Of a stretch of 13,811 nucleotides of DNA, positions 1 to 7,294 are shown in pieces. This DNA comes from Gemmatimonadota bacterium. GTDB lineage: Bacteria; Gemmatimonadota; Gemmatimonadetes; Gemmatimonadales; GWC2-71-9. The notes under the pieces are model-generated. The model was not told the origin of the DNA, made no database searches, and saw only the letters and a list, made by a program, of their open reading frames with translations. Location of the stretch: positions 1 to 13,811 of the forward strand of contig QHTX01000031.1 of NCBI GenBank assembly GCA_003220975.1, written 5' to 3'. Both the position numbers and the translations under genes were made by a program. Position 1 is the stretch's first letter; each line of letters begins with the position of its first letter.

Positions 1-76
1 CCCAGAGCAACGGGGTGTCGGGCGTGACGTTCACGGTGGCGCGCTTGCCGTTCACGGTGAAACTGATGGGAGACAT
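1..76 (-). CDS. (2Fe-2S)-binding subunit of a xanthine dehydrogenase / isoquinoline 1-oxidoreductase-type enzyme, N-terminal fragment
   Basis: Only the first 25 codons are present, running off the left edge. The reverse strand reads ATG at 76-74 and gives MSPISFTVNGKRATV followed by NVTPDTPLLW. This matches the usual start of the small 2Fe-2S subunit of molybdenum hydroxylases (IorA/CoxS type), where a VNG turn and a DTPLLW/DTPLLY stretch precede the plant-ferredoxin-like cluster. In the family this subunit passes electrons from the molybdenum active-site subunit to an acceptor. A Shine-Dalgarno GGAGG lies 9 nt upstream of the ATG on the minus strand. The cluster cysteines lie outside the window, so the family call rests on N-terminal similarity alone. 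The gene is divergent from the permease; the 107 bp between them shows no promoter I would defend. Confidence 0.72.
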   Translation of the reverse strand, partial: MSPISFTVNGKRATVNVTPDTPLLW

Positions 77-183
77 GCGGAAGGTCCTCCGCGACGAGAA
101 TCGGTGAAACGTGTAGTGCCGCCCCGAGCGGGGGAAGGGGCTCACCTTTCGCAACGTCCCGGGCGACGGCATGTTCCCGCCCC

Positions 184-1563
184 GTGACCGAGTCGTCGCC
201 GTCGCGCGTCACGTACGCGCGCCGCCTGGGCCTCTTCTCCGGCACGATGGCCGTGATCGGCGGCATCATCGGCGGCGGCATCTTCCTGACGCCCGCCACC
301 GTCGCCGAGCGCGTCGGGTCCGCGCCACTCATCATCGTCGCCTGGGTCGTCGGGGGCGTGGTGGCGCTCGTGGGGGCGCTGTGCTTCGGGGAGCTGGGCG
401 CCCGGCGCCCGAAGGCCGGGGGCGGGTACGTCTACCTGCGCGAGGCGTGGGGGCCGCTGCCGGCGTTCCTGTACGGTTGGGCGCTGCTGTTCCTGATTGC
501 GACGGGCGCCATCGCGGCCGTGGCCATCATGTTCGCGACCTACGCGCTCCCGCTCGTCGGCCTCCCCCCGCGGCTCACGGTGCCGCTCGCGGCGGGCGCG
601 GTCGTGTTCCTGACCGGCCTCAACTACGTCGGCGTGAAGCCCGCCGCCGTCACCCAGAACATCTTCACGGTCTTGAAGCTCGCCGCCCTCGCCGCGCTCA
701 TCGTGGCAGGCCTCTCCGCCGTCAGCTTCACCGCCCTGGACCGCCCTCCACCGCCTTCCACGGCCGCGCACGTCGCCGTCACGCTCGGCGCCGCCCTGGT
801 GCCCATCCTGTTCACGTACGGCGGCTGGCAACAAACCAACTTCATCGCCGAGGAGATCATCGAGCCGGAGCGGAACCTGCCGCGCGCGCTCGTGCTCGGC
901 GTCGCGGTCGTGGTGGCCATGTATCTGCTCGCGAACGTGGCATATCTCCGGGTGCTCGGGCCCGGCGGGCTCGCCGCGACGTCGGCGCCCGCCGCCGCGG
1001 TGATGCGGGCCGTGCTCGGGCCCGCGGGCGGCACCCTCATCGCCGCCGGCATCGCTGCGTCCACGTTCGGCTTTCTCAATCTCGTGATCCTCGTGACGCC
1101 GCGCGTGTTCCAGGCGATGGCGGCGGACGGGGTGTTCTTCTCGCGGCTCGCCGAGCTGCACCCCGTCTACCGCACGCCGAGCGCGGCGATCGTCCTGCAG
1201 GGCGCCTGGGCGATCGTGCTGACCGTGTCCTACGGCACCTTCAGCCAGCTCGTGGACTACGTCGCGTTCGGGGACTGGATCTTCTTCGGGTTGACGGTCG
1301 CCGGACTGTTCGTGTACCGGCGGCGGGACCTCACCCCCTGGCCCCCTCTCCACGATGTGGAGAGGGGGAATGCACGTGAAGCCACGGCGCGCCCCGTGTT
1401 TCGCGCGCCCGCCTATCCGTGGACCCCCGCGCTGTTCGTGCTGGCCGCGCTGTACGTCGTGGCCAGCGCCGTGCTCGCCAATCCGCGCAACGCCCTGATC
1501 GGCACGGGACTGCTGCTCCTCGGCGTACCGGTGTACGGCGTGTTCCGGCGAGTGAGGCGCTGA
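184..1563 (+). CDS. APC-superfamily amino acid permease
   Basis: 459 aa, the usual size for a 12-helix APC amino acid/polyamine transporter of the inner membrane. The glycine-rich first helix (GGIIGGGIF, about residues 22-30) is the substrate-binding break of TM1 in this superfamily, and helix 2 ends with the FGELG stretch. Hydrophobic segments can be followed to the C-terminus (RRVRR). The GTG at 184 is chosen because it is the only plausible start between an in-frame stop at 64-66 and the TM1 codons; no clear Shine-Dalgarno precedes it. The substrate cannot be deduced; an amino acid or amine is the family expectation. Oddity: between TM10 and TM11 (about residues 383-398) the protein carries codons of a perfect palindrome in place of an ordinary short cytoplasmic loop, without breaking the frame (see the repeat at 1342). 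No obvious link to the oxidoreductase genes downstream. Confidence 0.9.
   Translation: MTESSPSRVTYARRLGLFSGTMAVIGGIIGGGIFLTPATVAERVGSAPLIIVAWVVGGVVALVGALCFGELGARRPKAGGGYVYLREAWGPLPAFLYGWALLFLIATGAIAAVAIMFATYALPLVGLPPRLTVPLAAGAVVFLTGLNYVGVKPAAVTQNIFTVLKLAALAALIVAGLSAVSFTALDRPPPPSTAAHVAVTLGAALVPILFTYGGWQQTNFIAEEIIEPERNLPRALVLGVAVVVAMYLLANVAYLRVLGPGGLAATSAPAAAVMRAVLGPAGGTLIAAGIAASTFGFLNLVILVTPRVFQAMAADGVFFSRLAELHPVYRTPSAAIVLQGAWAIVLTVSYGTFSQLVDYVAFGDWIFFGLTVAGLFVYRRRDLTPWPPLHDVERGNAREATARPVFRAPAYPWTPALFVLAALYVVASAVLANPRNALIGTGLLLLGVPVYGVFRRVRR
1342..1368. repeat. REP-like palindrome inside the permease gene
   Basis: Two perfect 12-nt arms, CCCCCTCTCCAC (1342-1353) and GTGGAGAGGGGG (1357-1368), flank a 3-nt loop. 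A C-rich lead-in at 1331-1341 (tcaccccctgg) probably belongs to the same element. It is translated in the permease frame as roughly LTPWPPLHDVERG, which is hydrophilic, proline-rich and unlike the flanking helices. From memory, elements of this general form (C-rich lead-in, then CCCCTCTCC-type hairpin) recur in high-GC environmental genomes and are sometimes found inside reading frames; copy number here cannot be checked in one window. It is not a terminator, since it lies inside an intact gene and has no T-tract. Confidence 0.7.
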
Positions 1564-1573
1564 GGCCGGACTC

Positions 1574-1602
1574 TTGACGCGCCCGCGGGCGGCGGGCATT
1601 GT
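1574..1602 (+). promoter_or_regulatory. candidate promoter of the GMC oxidoreductase pair
   Basis: TTGACG (1574-1579) is a 5/6 match to the -35 box, followed by a 17-nt spacer and CATTGT (1597-1602), a weak -10. Transcription would start around 1609, leaving only about 8 nt before the ATG at 1617. That fits the lack of any Shine-Dalgarno and would give a nearly leaderless mRNA. The match is modest and the position is inferred. Confidence 0.35.
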
Positions 1603-1616
1603 TGCCGCGCCCCGCA

Positions 1617-3410
1617 ATGACACTGCTCAAGGTTAGCCCGCCGCTCCAGCAGGACGTCGACCTGTCTCAGACGTACGACGCAGTGATCGTGGGCTCCGGA
1701 GCGGCCGGCGGTATGGCCGCCCACGTCCTGACCGCCCAGGGCCTCCGCGTGCTCATGCTCGAGGCGGGGAAGAAGCTTCCCATCGAGCAGGAGCTGCGCT
1801 CGATGGAGTGGCCGTACGATCATCCGCGCCGGGGCGACGCCCCGCCCGGATCACACGGCCTCTCGTTCAACGAGTACACCATCAGAAAGCCGCCATACGC
1901 AAAGGGCACGGCGTTCAAGCACGTCTACTCCTACGTCGGGGGATGGTCAGGTTCGGACTACGTCAAGAACATCCTGGTGGACGAGAAGGACCACCCCTAC
2001 ACCGGGACCAACTACGCGTGGGTGCGGGCCCGCTGCCTGGGGGGCAAGACCAACATCTGGGGCCGTCTCGCGCTGCGGCTCTCCGACTACGATTTCAAGG
2101 CCAAGTCCCACGACGGCTACGGCGAGGACTGGCCCATCTCCTACGCCGACCTGGCGCCCTACTACGACAAGGTGGACCTCTACCTCGGCATCGCCGGCGT
2201 CAAGGAGAATCTGCCGCACCTGCCGGACAGTCTGTTTCAACGGCCCACCAAGCTCAACTATGGCGAGGTGAAGCTGCGCCACAGCCTCGCGACTATGGGA
2301 CGAGTGTTGACCCCGTACCGGGCCGGCGTCACGACCGATGGCTTGAAGCACAACCGGTACCGCAGCAAGTGCTATGGCCGGGGCGCGTGTAACCGTCGTC
2401 CCGGTGGATGCGACATCCACGCGGTGTTCGACTCGCCCACCGGGCTCATCTACCCTGCGATGGACACGGGCAAGCTCACCATTCGCCCCAACTCGATCGC
2501 GCACGAGGTCCTCGTCGACCCGAACACCGGCAAGGCACGCGGGGTCGCGTTCCTCGACAGCGAGACGCGCAAATCCTACGAGGCGAAGGCCAAGGTGGTG
2601 ATCCTCGCCGCCTCCACGCTCGAGTCCGCCCGTCTCCTGCTGCTGTCCCGCTCGCCGCAACACCCCAACGGCCTCGGCAACTCGAGCGGTCATGTCGGCC
2701 ACAACTTCTGCGAGCACGTCATGGGGCCTGGCGTCACCGGCCTCGTGAAGGAGCTGGTCGGTAAGCCGCACACCCTCGACGATGGTCGGCCGGGCGGGTT
2801 CTACATCCCGCGGTTCCGGAACCTGACGGACCGCCAGCCCGGCTTCATTCGGGGGTACGGCTTCGAGGGCTCGAGCGGCCACACGATGTTTCCACGGCAC
2901 GTGTTCGATACGCCGGGATTCGGTGCCCAATTCAAGAAAACGGTGCGCGATCATGCGGGCGCTTTCATTAGTATGGGCGGCTTCGGTGAAGTCCTCCCCC
3001 GCTACGAGAGCCAGGTCGACTTGGACCCCGAGGTGAAGGACGAGTGGGGGATCCCGGTGCTGCGGTTTCATTACCAGTTCTCGGACAACGAGCGCAAGAT
3101 GGCCGAGGACATGGTCGCGACCGGTCGCGAAATGTTCGAAGCCGCGGGGATCGAAGTGGTGGGCGTCGATCGCGAGGTCCTCACCGAAGGTTGGTCCATA
3201 CACGAGCTGGGCACCGCACGCATGGGGACCGACCCCAAGGCCTCGGTGCTGAACCAGTTTCAGCAGTCGCACGACGTGCGCAACCTGTTCGTGGTGGACG
3301 GCTCGAGCCACGTGAGCGCGTCGTGTCAGAACCCCACGTGGACCATCATGGCGCTGGCGTGGCGCTCCTGCGAGTACCTCGCGGACGAATTCCGGAAGGG
3401 GACCTTATGA
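1617..3410 (+). CDS. GMC-family FAD-dependent oxidoreductase (gluconate/sugar/alcohol dehydrogenase-like large subunit)
   Basis: 597 aa. The N-terminal Rossmann motif GSGAAG (residues 26-31) with a downstream LEAGK binds FAD. The middle has the family's LGGKTNIWGR stretch and a Cys-containing segment (KCYGRGACNRRPGGC). The C-terminal GMC signature is present: His529 in HELGTARMG and Asn572 in QNPTWTIM are the positions of the catalytic pair in the family (His plus Asn, as in choline dehydrogenase-like enzymes). It should oxidise an alcohol or sugar hydroxyl group. It has no signal peptide of its own; the next gene, overlapping by ATGA, encodes a Tat-signal small subunit of the kind that carries the large subunit across the inner membrane in gluconate 2-dehydrogenase-type complexes. 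ATG 1617 is preferred over the TTG codons at 1599 and 1602; no Shine-Dalgarno is visible. The substrate is unknown and no cytochrome c partner gene is in the window. Confidence 0.92.
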   Translation: MTLLKVSPPLQQDVDLSQTYDAVIVGSGAAGGMAAHVLTAQGLRVLMLEAGKKLPIEQELRSMEWPYDHPRRGDAPPGSHGLSFNEYTIRKPPYAKGTAFKHVYSYVGGWSGSDYVKNILVDEKDHPYTGTNYAWVRARCLGGKTNIWGRLALRLSDYDFKAKSHDGYGEDWPISYADLAPYYDKVDLYLGIAGVKENLPHLPDSLFQRPTKLNYGEVKLRHSLATMGRVLTPYRAGVTTDGLKHNRYRSKCYGRGACNRRPGGCDIHAVFDSPTGLIYPAMDTGKLTIRPNSIAHEVLVDPNTGKARGVAFLDSETRKSYEAKAKVVILAASTLESARLLLLSRSPQHPNGLGNSSGHVGHNFCEHVMGPGVTGLVKELVGKPHTLDDGRPGGFYIPRFRNLTDRQPGFIRGYGFEGSSGHTMFPRHVFDTPGFGAQFKKTVRDHAGAFISMGGFGEVLPRYESQVDLDPEVKDEWGIPVLRFHYQFSDNERKMAEDMVATGREMFEAAGIEVVGVDREVLTEGWSIHELGTARMGTDPKASVLNQFQQSHDVRNLFVVDGSSHVSASCQNPTWTIMALAWRSCEYLADEFRKGTL

Positions 3411-3954
3411 CGGATGCCGCGGACCGCCCAGAGACGCTATCGCGCCGCGAGATGATCGCGGCCACGGCGGCGGCGCTCGCCGCGCCGCTGCTACCTGTGC
3501 CGGCGGTCGCGGCGCCGTCCCGGGATGCCCTCCAGGGTCGGTTCCTCACGGCGGCCGAGCTCGCGCTGTTGGAGGAGCTCACCGAGCTGATCATCCCGGC
3601 GGACGACCACTCGCCGGGCGCGCGCGCCGCTGGGGTGGCCGCGTACCTCGACGGCCGGCTGGCGGAATCCTTGGACCCCGAGTGGCAGGGGCTGTGGCGG
3701 TCCGGCCTCCAGGCGGTGGACGGGCTATCGCGCGAGCTCAACGGGCAGGCGTGCCCGACCAGCGGATCGCGGTCCTCAGTCGGATGGCGGCCGGCGAGGC
3801 GGCCCCCAAGACGCCGCTGGAGCACTTCTTCAAGGAGCTCAAGCGGGGGGCCGTGCGGGCGTACTACACGTCAAAGATCGGCATCCACGTCGATCAGGAA
3901 TACCAGGGCAACGTCTACCAGCGGGGCGAATTCGCGGGATTCGATGCGACGTGA
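3407..3954 (+). CDS. gluconate 2-dehydrogenase subunit 3 family protein, Tat-exported, frameshifted
   Basis: The start codon overlaps the stop of the GMC gene (ATGA, 3407-3410), implying translational coupling. Residues 12-16 are SRREM, a twin-arginine motif, followed by an Ala-rich hydrophobic stretch and a cleavage site near AVA-A (residues 33-36). The mature part begins with FLTAAELALLEELTELIIPAD, typical of this small subunit, which serves as partner and Tat carrier of GMC dehydrogenases. Reading from the ATG, similarity holds to LNGQA (about 3751) and then is lost. It resumes in the -1 frame from PDQRIAVL (about 3754) through YYTSKIGIH and YQGNVY to the TGA at 3952-3954. The break lies at about 3746-3757 and needs a net loss of 3n+1 bases. 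Rejoined it would give about 182 aa, near family length. Without correction the first frame runs on to 4099 with unrelated sequence. Either a real lesion or an assembly error. Confidence 0.8.
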
Positions 3955-3983
3955 GGCCGGGGGTGTCGGCCTTTTCGCGCTGC

Positions 3984-4020
3984 TTGACATTTCCCGTACA
4001 GCGGGAATCATATCCCGGGA
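3984..4020 (+). promoter_or_regulatory. promoter with embedded inverted repeat, upstream of susC
   Basis: A perfect -35 box TTGACA (3984-3989), a 16-nt spacer and AATCAT (4006-4011, 4/6 match to the -10). The spacer contains an inverted repeat, TTCCCG (3991-3996) and CGGGAA (4002-4007), separated by 5 nt. A second palindrome TCCCGGGA lies at 4013-4020, so the CGGGAA half-site recurs exactly 14 bp downstream (4016-4021). This placement, covering the spacer and the expected start of transcription, is what a repressor operator would look like. The leader to the susC ATG would be about 125 nt. The promoter is supported by sequence; its regulation is inferred. Confidence 0.55.
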
Positions 4021-4142
4021 AGAGTCGTGCTCTGCCGAGCCGCACGTCCGGCGGAGGGTCGGGTTCAGCGCAGGAGGTGTTGGCAGGTCGACGCAGTGAG
4101 CGAAGGCGATACTCCACTCCCCACCCAGTAGAGGGCAGACGT

Positions 4143-7100
4143 ATGCCATTGGTCCGTCACGTCGTTGCCGCGCTGGTCGCAGGCTCGTTGCTCTGGTCCG
4201 TACCGCTCGGCGCTCAGGACTCGACCGGCGCCGTCACGGGGCAGGTCGTCGACGGTACGACCCAGCAACCGCTCGCGAATGTCGAAGTGGCAATCGCAGG
4301 AACGCCCCACCGCATGCTCAGCCGCAACGACGGCAGCTTTTTGATCAGCGGCCTCGCCCCGGGGATCTACCGCGTACGGGCGACCCGGATCGGGTACGGC
4401 TCACAGGTGCAGAGCGTCACCGTCACCGCGGGCGGGACGGTCACGCTGCAGCTGAGCCTGCTGCCGGCGGCGGCGATTCTCGAACCGGTGGTGGTGACGG
4501 GCTACGGCACGCAGCGGCGCGAGGCCATCACGGGGTCGGTCTCGACGGTCAGCGCCTCCGCGGCGAACGTTGGCGTGGTCGCGAACGTCGACCAGATGAT
4601 CCAGGGCCGGGCCGCCGGTGTCGACATCATTCAGAACAACGGCGAGCCCGGGGCCGGGGCACAGATCCTGATCCGCGGTGGCAGCTCCATCAGCAACAGC
4701 AACGATCCGCTGTACGTGGTGGACGGGGTGCCCATCAACAACGTGCCCACCGAACCGCCGAGTTTCGGGGTTGGTGGGACGCCGCCGCTCCCCCGCAACC
4801 CGCTCAACCTGCTCAACCCCTCGGACATCGCGTCGATCACGATTCTGAAAGACGCGTCGGCGACCGCGATCTACGGCAGCCGCGCGGCGAACGGCGTGAT
4901 CCTGATCGAGACGAAGAAGGGAGCCGCGGCGGGCGGGCCGACCGTCGAGTATGACAGCTACGTGGCCGCGGCGTCTCCGGCCGCGCGTCTGGAGCTGGCG
5001 GACACCGCGCAATTCCGTTCGATCATTCGGGGTCAGGTGGCCATTTGGAGGCAGGATTCGAGTGCCGGCGTACCGGACTCGCTGCGCGGCGGACTGAAGC
5101 CGAGCGCCTATGCGGCACTCGGGACGTCGAATACGGACTGGGAGCGCGCGGTAACCCGCACGTCCGTCACACACAATCACGACCTCTCGTTCTCGGGCGG
5201 GACCGAGGACACCCGGTATCGCGCCTCGCTCAATTACATGAAAGACCAGGGCGTGGCGCTCTCGAGCGGTCTCGAGCGGATTCAAGGCCGGCTCGCCGCC
5301 ACGCACCGGGCGCTCGACAACCGGCTGCGCCTAGGGGTGAACGTAACGACGTCGCACATCAACAATCAGTATCTCACCTTCGAGAATACGGGGGGCTTCG
5401 AAGGCGGCGTGTTCCAGAACGTCGCCATCTTCGATCCGACCCAGCCGGTCACGCAGACCGATGCGACCGGGACGAACTACTATGAGCCCGGTGGGACATC
5501 GGTCCGCAACCCGGTCGCGCTCGCCAACCAGATCATCGATGTCGGCCAGACCACGCGCACCATGGGCAACGCCTCGGCCGAGTTGGATCTCGTGCCGGGC
5601 CTGACGGGGCAGGTGACCGTCGGCCTGGACCGTTCGAGCGGCGGGAGGCAGGTCTATTATCCCAACAAGAATCCTGTGGGAGCCGCGTTAGGCGGCGGGC
5701 TCGCGCGGCAGTACGATCTCGCCAACGCGACCACGACGCTGCAAACCCTGCTGACGTTCCGGCGGCAGCTCGGCGAGGTGCACAACTTGGACGTGGTGGG
5801 TGGCTACGAGTACAACAAGTACACCAGCAACTTGTTCATGGCCGAGGGCAAGGGCTACTTCACCGACGCGTTCAGCTTCGACAACCTGGGCGCCGCCGTC
5901 ACGCGGACGGATTCCTCGGCGGCGGAAGAGAGCCGCCTGGTCTCGTTCTTTTCCCGGGCCAACTACGGGTTCAAGGACAAGTTCTTCGTGACGGGCGTGC
6001 TGCGGTATGACGGCTCGACCAAGTTCGCGGCAGGGCACAAGTGGGCGCTCTTCCCGGGGTTGTCCGGGTCCTGGCACATCAGTCAAGAGGAGTTCATGCG
6101 TGGCACGACGTTCTCGGACTTGCGGCTGCGCCTCGGATGGGGGCGCCAAGGCAACCCGAACATACCGCCCTATTCGTCGTTGCCGCTCCTGTCGGGCGGC
6201 TCGGGTGGGACGTATGCGTGGGGCGACGCGCCGCAGACCGGCGTCGTACCGACGCGCAACGCGAACCCGAACCTCAAGTGGGAGCAAACGACGCAGTACG
6301 ACGTGGCGGTTGATTTCGGTCTCCTGAATAACCGACTCGCGGGAAGCCTCGAGTATTACGTGAAGAACACGTCCGACCTGCTGCTGGACGTGGCCGTGCC
6401 GCAGCCGGCGGGCGTGGAGACCCGGCTCGAGAACGTCGGGAAGCTGCGCAACCGCGGCGTCGAGCTCTCGCTCGATGCCTTGCTGGTGGCGCGGCCGGGT
6501 CTGACGTGGCGGGCCGGGCTCGTGTTCGCCGCCGAGCGCAATAAGGTGCTCGATCTCGGCCCCCACAGCTTCCTCACCTCGGGCGGCGTCAGCGGGCAGG
6601 GACAGTCCGGACAGGTTTCCGAGCGCATCATGCCCGGGTTTCCGCTTGGCACGTTCTACGGGCCGGTGTTCGTCGGTGTGGACACCGCGGGGAAGCAGCT
6701 GTTCAAGTGCACGTCACTCGGTCCCGCGGACACGTTAGCGAATGGGACGCAGGTGTGCGCCAACGGGCCTTTGACGACGCCACGAGCCAGCAATTACGAA
6801 GTGATCGGAAATGCCAATCCGGACTTCACCATCGGCCTGCACAACCAGATCAACTGGGGCAAGTTCGCCATCAGCTTCCTGCTCCGGGCCGCGGTGGGAC
6901 AGGACGTGTTCAACAACACCGCCCTGGTCTATTCGACGAAGGGGAACGCGCTCCAGGGCAAGAACTTCCTGGCGTCCGCGTTCACCGACCCGACCGGGAT
7001 TCACGAGCCGGCCATTTACTCGTCCCGCTGGATCGAAGACGGTTCGTTCGTGCGGCTGCAGAACATCACGGTGGAATACGCGCTGGACCTGCCGCTGTTG

Positions 7101-7280
7101 ACGCGATCGGCCCGGAGCGCTCGCCTCTACGCGTCGGCCGACAACGTGTTCGTGCTGACCGGCTATTCGGGTCTGGACCCGGAGGTCTATGCGAGCTCTG
7201 GTCTGGCGTCGCGCGGCATCGATTATCTCAGCTATCCACGGCCCCGCACGGTGACGGGGGGCCTCCGTCTCGTGTTCTGA
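4143..7280 (+). CDS. SusC/RagA-family TonB-linked outer membrane protein
   Basis: 1045 aa. ATG 4143 follows a GAGGG (4131-4135) at 7-nt spacing and begins a signal peptide cleaved near residues 23-25 (PLGAQD). The same frame is open upstream to 3951, but that part runs through the promoter and is not coding. Order of domains: signal peptide; carboxypeptidase-regulatory-like beta-sandwich (about residues 28-108, TGQVVDGTTQQPL); TonB-box/plug start EPVVVTGYGTQ (114-124); plug domain with LYVVDGVPI and the ILKDASATAIYGSRAANGV signature; then a long 22-strand type barrel ending in GGLRLVF with the terminal Phe used for outer-membrane assembly. In the family SusC is the TonB-driven channel for ligands delivered by the SusD lipoprotein, whose gene starts 14 bp downstream. 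The cargo (glycan, peptide or other) cannot be told. Intact, with no frame breaks. Confidence 0.95.
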   Translation: MPLVRHVVAALVAGSLLWSVPLGAQDSTGAVTGQVVDGTTQQPLANVEVAIAGTPHRMLSRNDGSFLISGLAPGIYRVRATRIGYGSQVQSVTVTAGGTVTLQLSLLPAAAILEPVVVTGYGTQRREAITGSVSTVSASAANVGVVANVDQMIQGRAAGVDIIQNNGEPGAGAQILIRGGSSISNSNDPLYVVDGVPINNVPTEPPSFGVGGTPPLPRNPLNLLNPSDIASITILKDASATAIYGSRAANGVILIETKKGAAAGGPTVEYDSYVAAASPAARLELADTAQFRSIIRGQVAIWRQDSSAGVPDSLRGGLKPSAYAALGTSNTDWERAVTRTSVTHNHDLSFSGGTEDTRYRASLNYMKDQGVALSSGLERIQGRLAATHRALDNRLRLGVNVTTSHINNQYLTFENTGGFEGGVFQNVAIFDPTQPVTQTDATGTNYYEPGGTSVRNPVALANQIIDVGQTTRTMGNASAELDLVPGLTGQVTVGLDRSSGGRQVYYPNKNPVGAALGGGLARQYDLANATTTLQTLLTFRRQLGEVHNLDVVGGYEYNKYTSNLFMAEGKGYFTDAFSFDNLGAAVTRTDSSAAEESRLVSFFSRANYGFKDKFFVTGVLRYDGSTKFAAGHKWALFPGLSGSWHISQEEFMRGTTFSDLRLRLGWGRQGNPNIPPYSSLPLLSGGSGGTYAWGDAPQTGVVPTRNANPNLKWEQTTQYDVAVDFGLLNNRLAGSLEYYVKNTSDLLLDVAVPQPAGVETRLENVGKLRNRGVELSLDALLVARPGLTWRAGLVFAAERNKVLDLGPHSFLTSGGVSGQGQSGQVSERIMPGFPLGTFYGPVFVGVDTAGKQLFKCTSLGPADTLANGTQVCANGPLTTPRASNYEVIGNANPDFTIGLHNQINWGKFAISFLLRAAVGQDVFNNTALVYSTKGNALQGKNFLASAFTDPTGIHEPAIYSSRWIEDGSFVRLQNITVEYALDLPLLTRSARSARLYASADNVFVLTGYSGLDPEVYASSGLASRGIDYLSYPRPRTVTGGLRLVF

Positions 7281-7294
7281 GGAGCTCGGGTTCC

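Noticed and set aside
122..133. Short CCCCG/CGGGG inverted repeat in the divergent intergenic region
   Set aside because: Arms of five bases with a two-base gap are expected by chance at this GC content; no promoter boxes or T-tract beside it.
1599..1616. TTG 1599 as the start of the GMC oxidoreductase
   Set aside because: It overlaps the promoter candidate, adds residues with no family similarity, and lacks a ribosome binding site; ATG 1617 is close to the FAD motif as is usual.
142..1623. Long open frame on the minus strand opposite the permease
   Set aside because: Composition is Arg/Gly/His/Glu-rich low-complexity with no family motif, as expected for the antisense of a GC-rich gene; the plus strand carries a clear 12-helix permease.
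3758..4099. Unshifted continuation of the small Tat subunit to a stop at 4099
   Set aside because: Sequence after the break is Arg/Ser-rich with no family similarity and runs through the susC promoter, while the conserved C-terminal half is in the other frame.
3951..4142. Upstream in-frame extension of the SusC reading frame
   Set aside because: It crosses a strong promoter-like sequence; ATG 4143 has a Shine-Dalgarno and begins a normal signal peptide.
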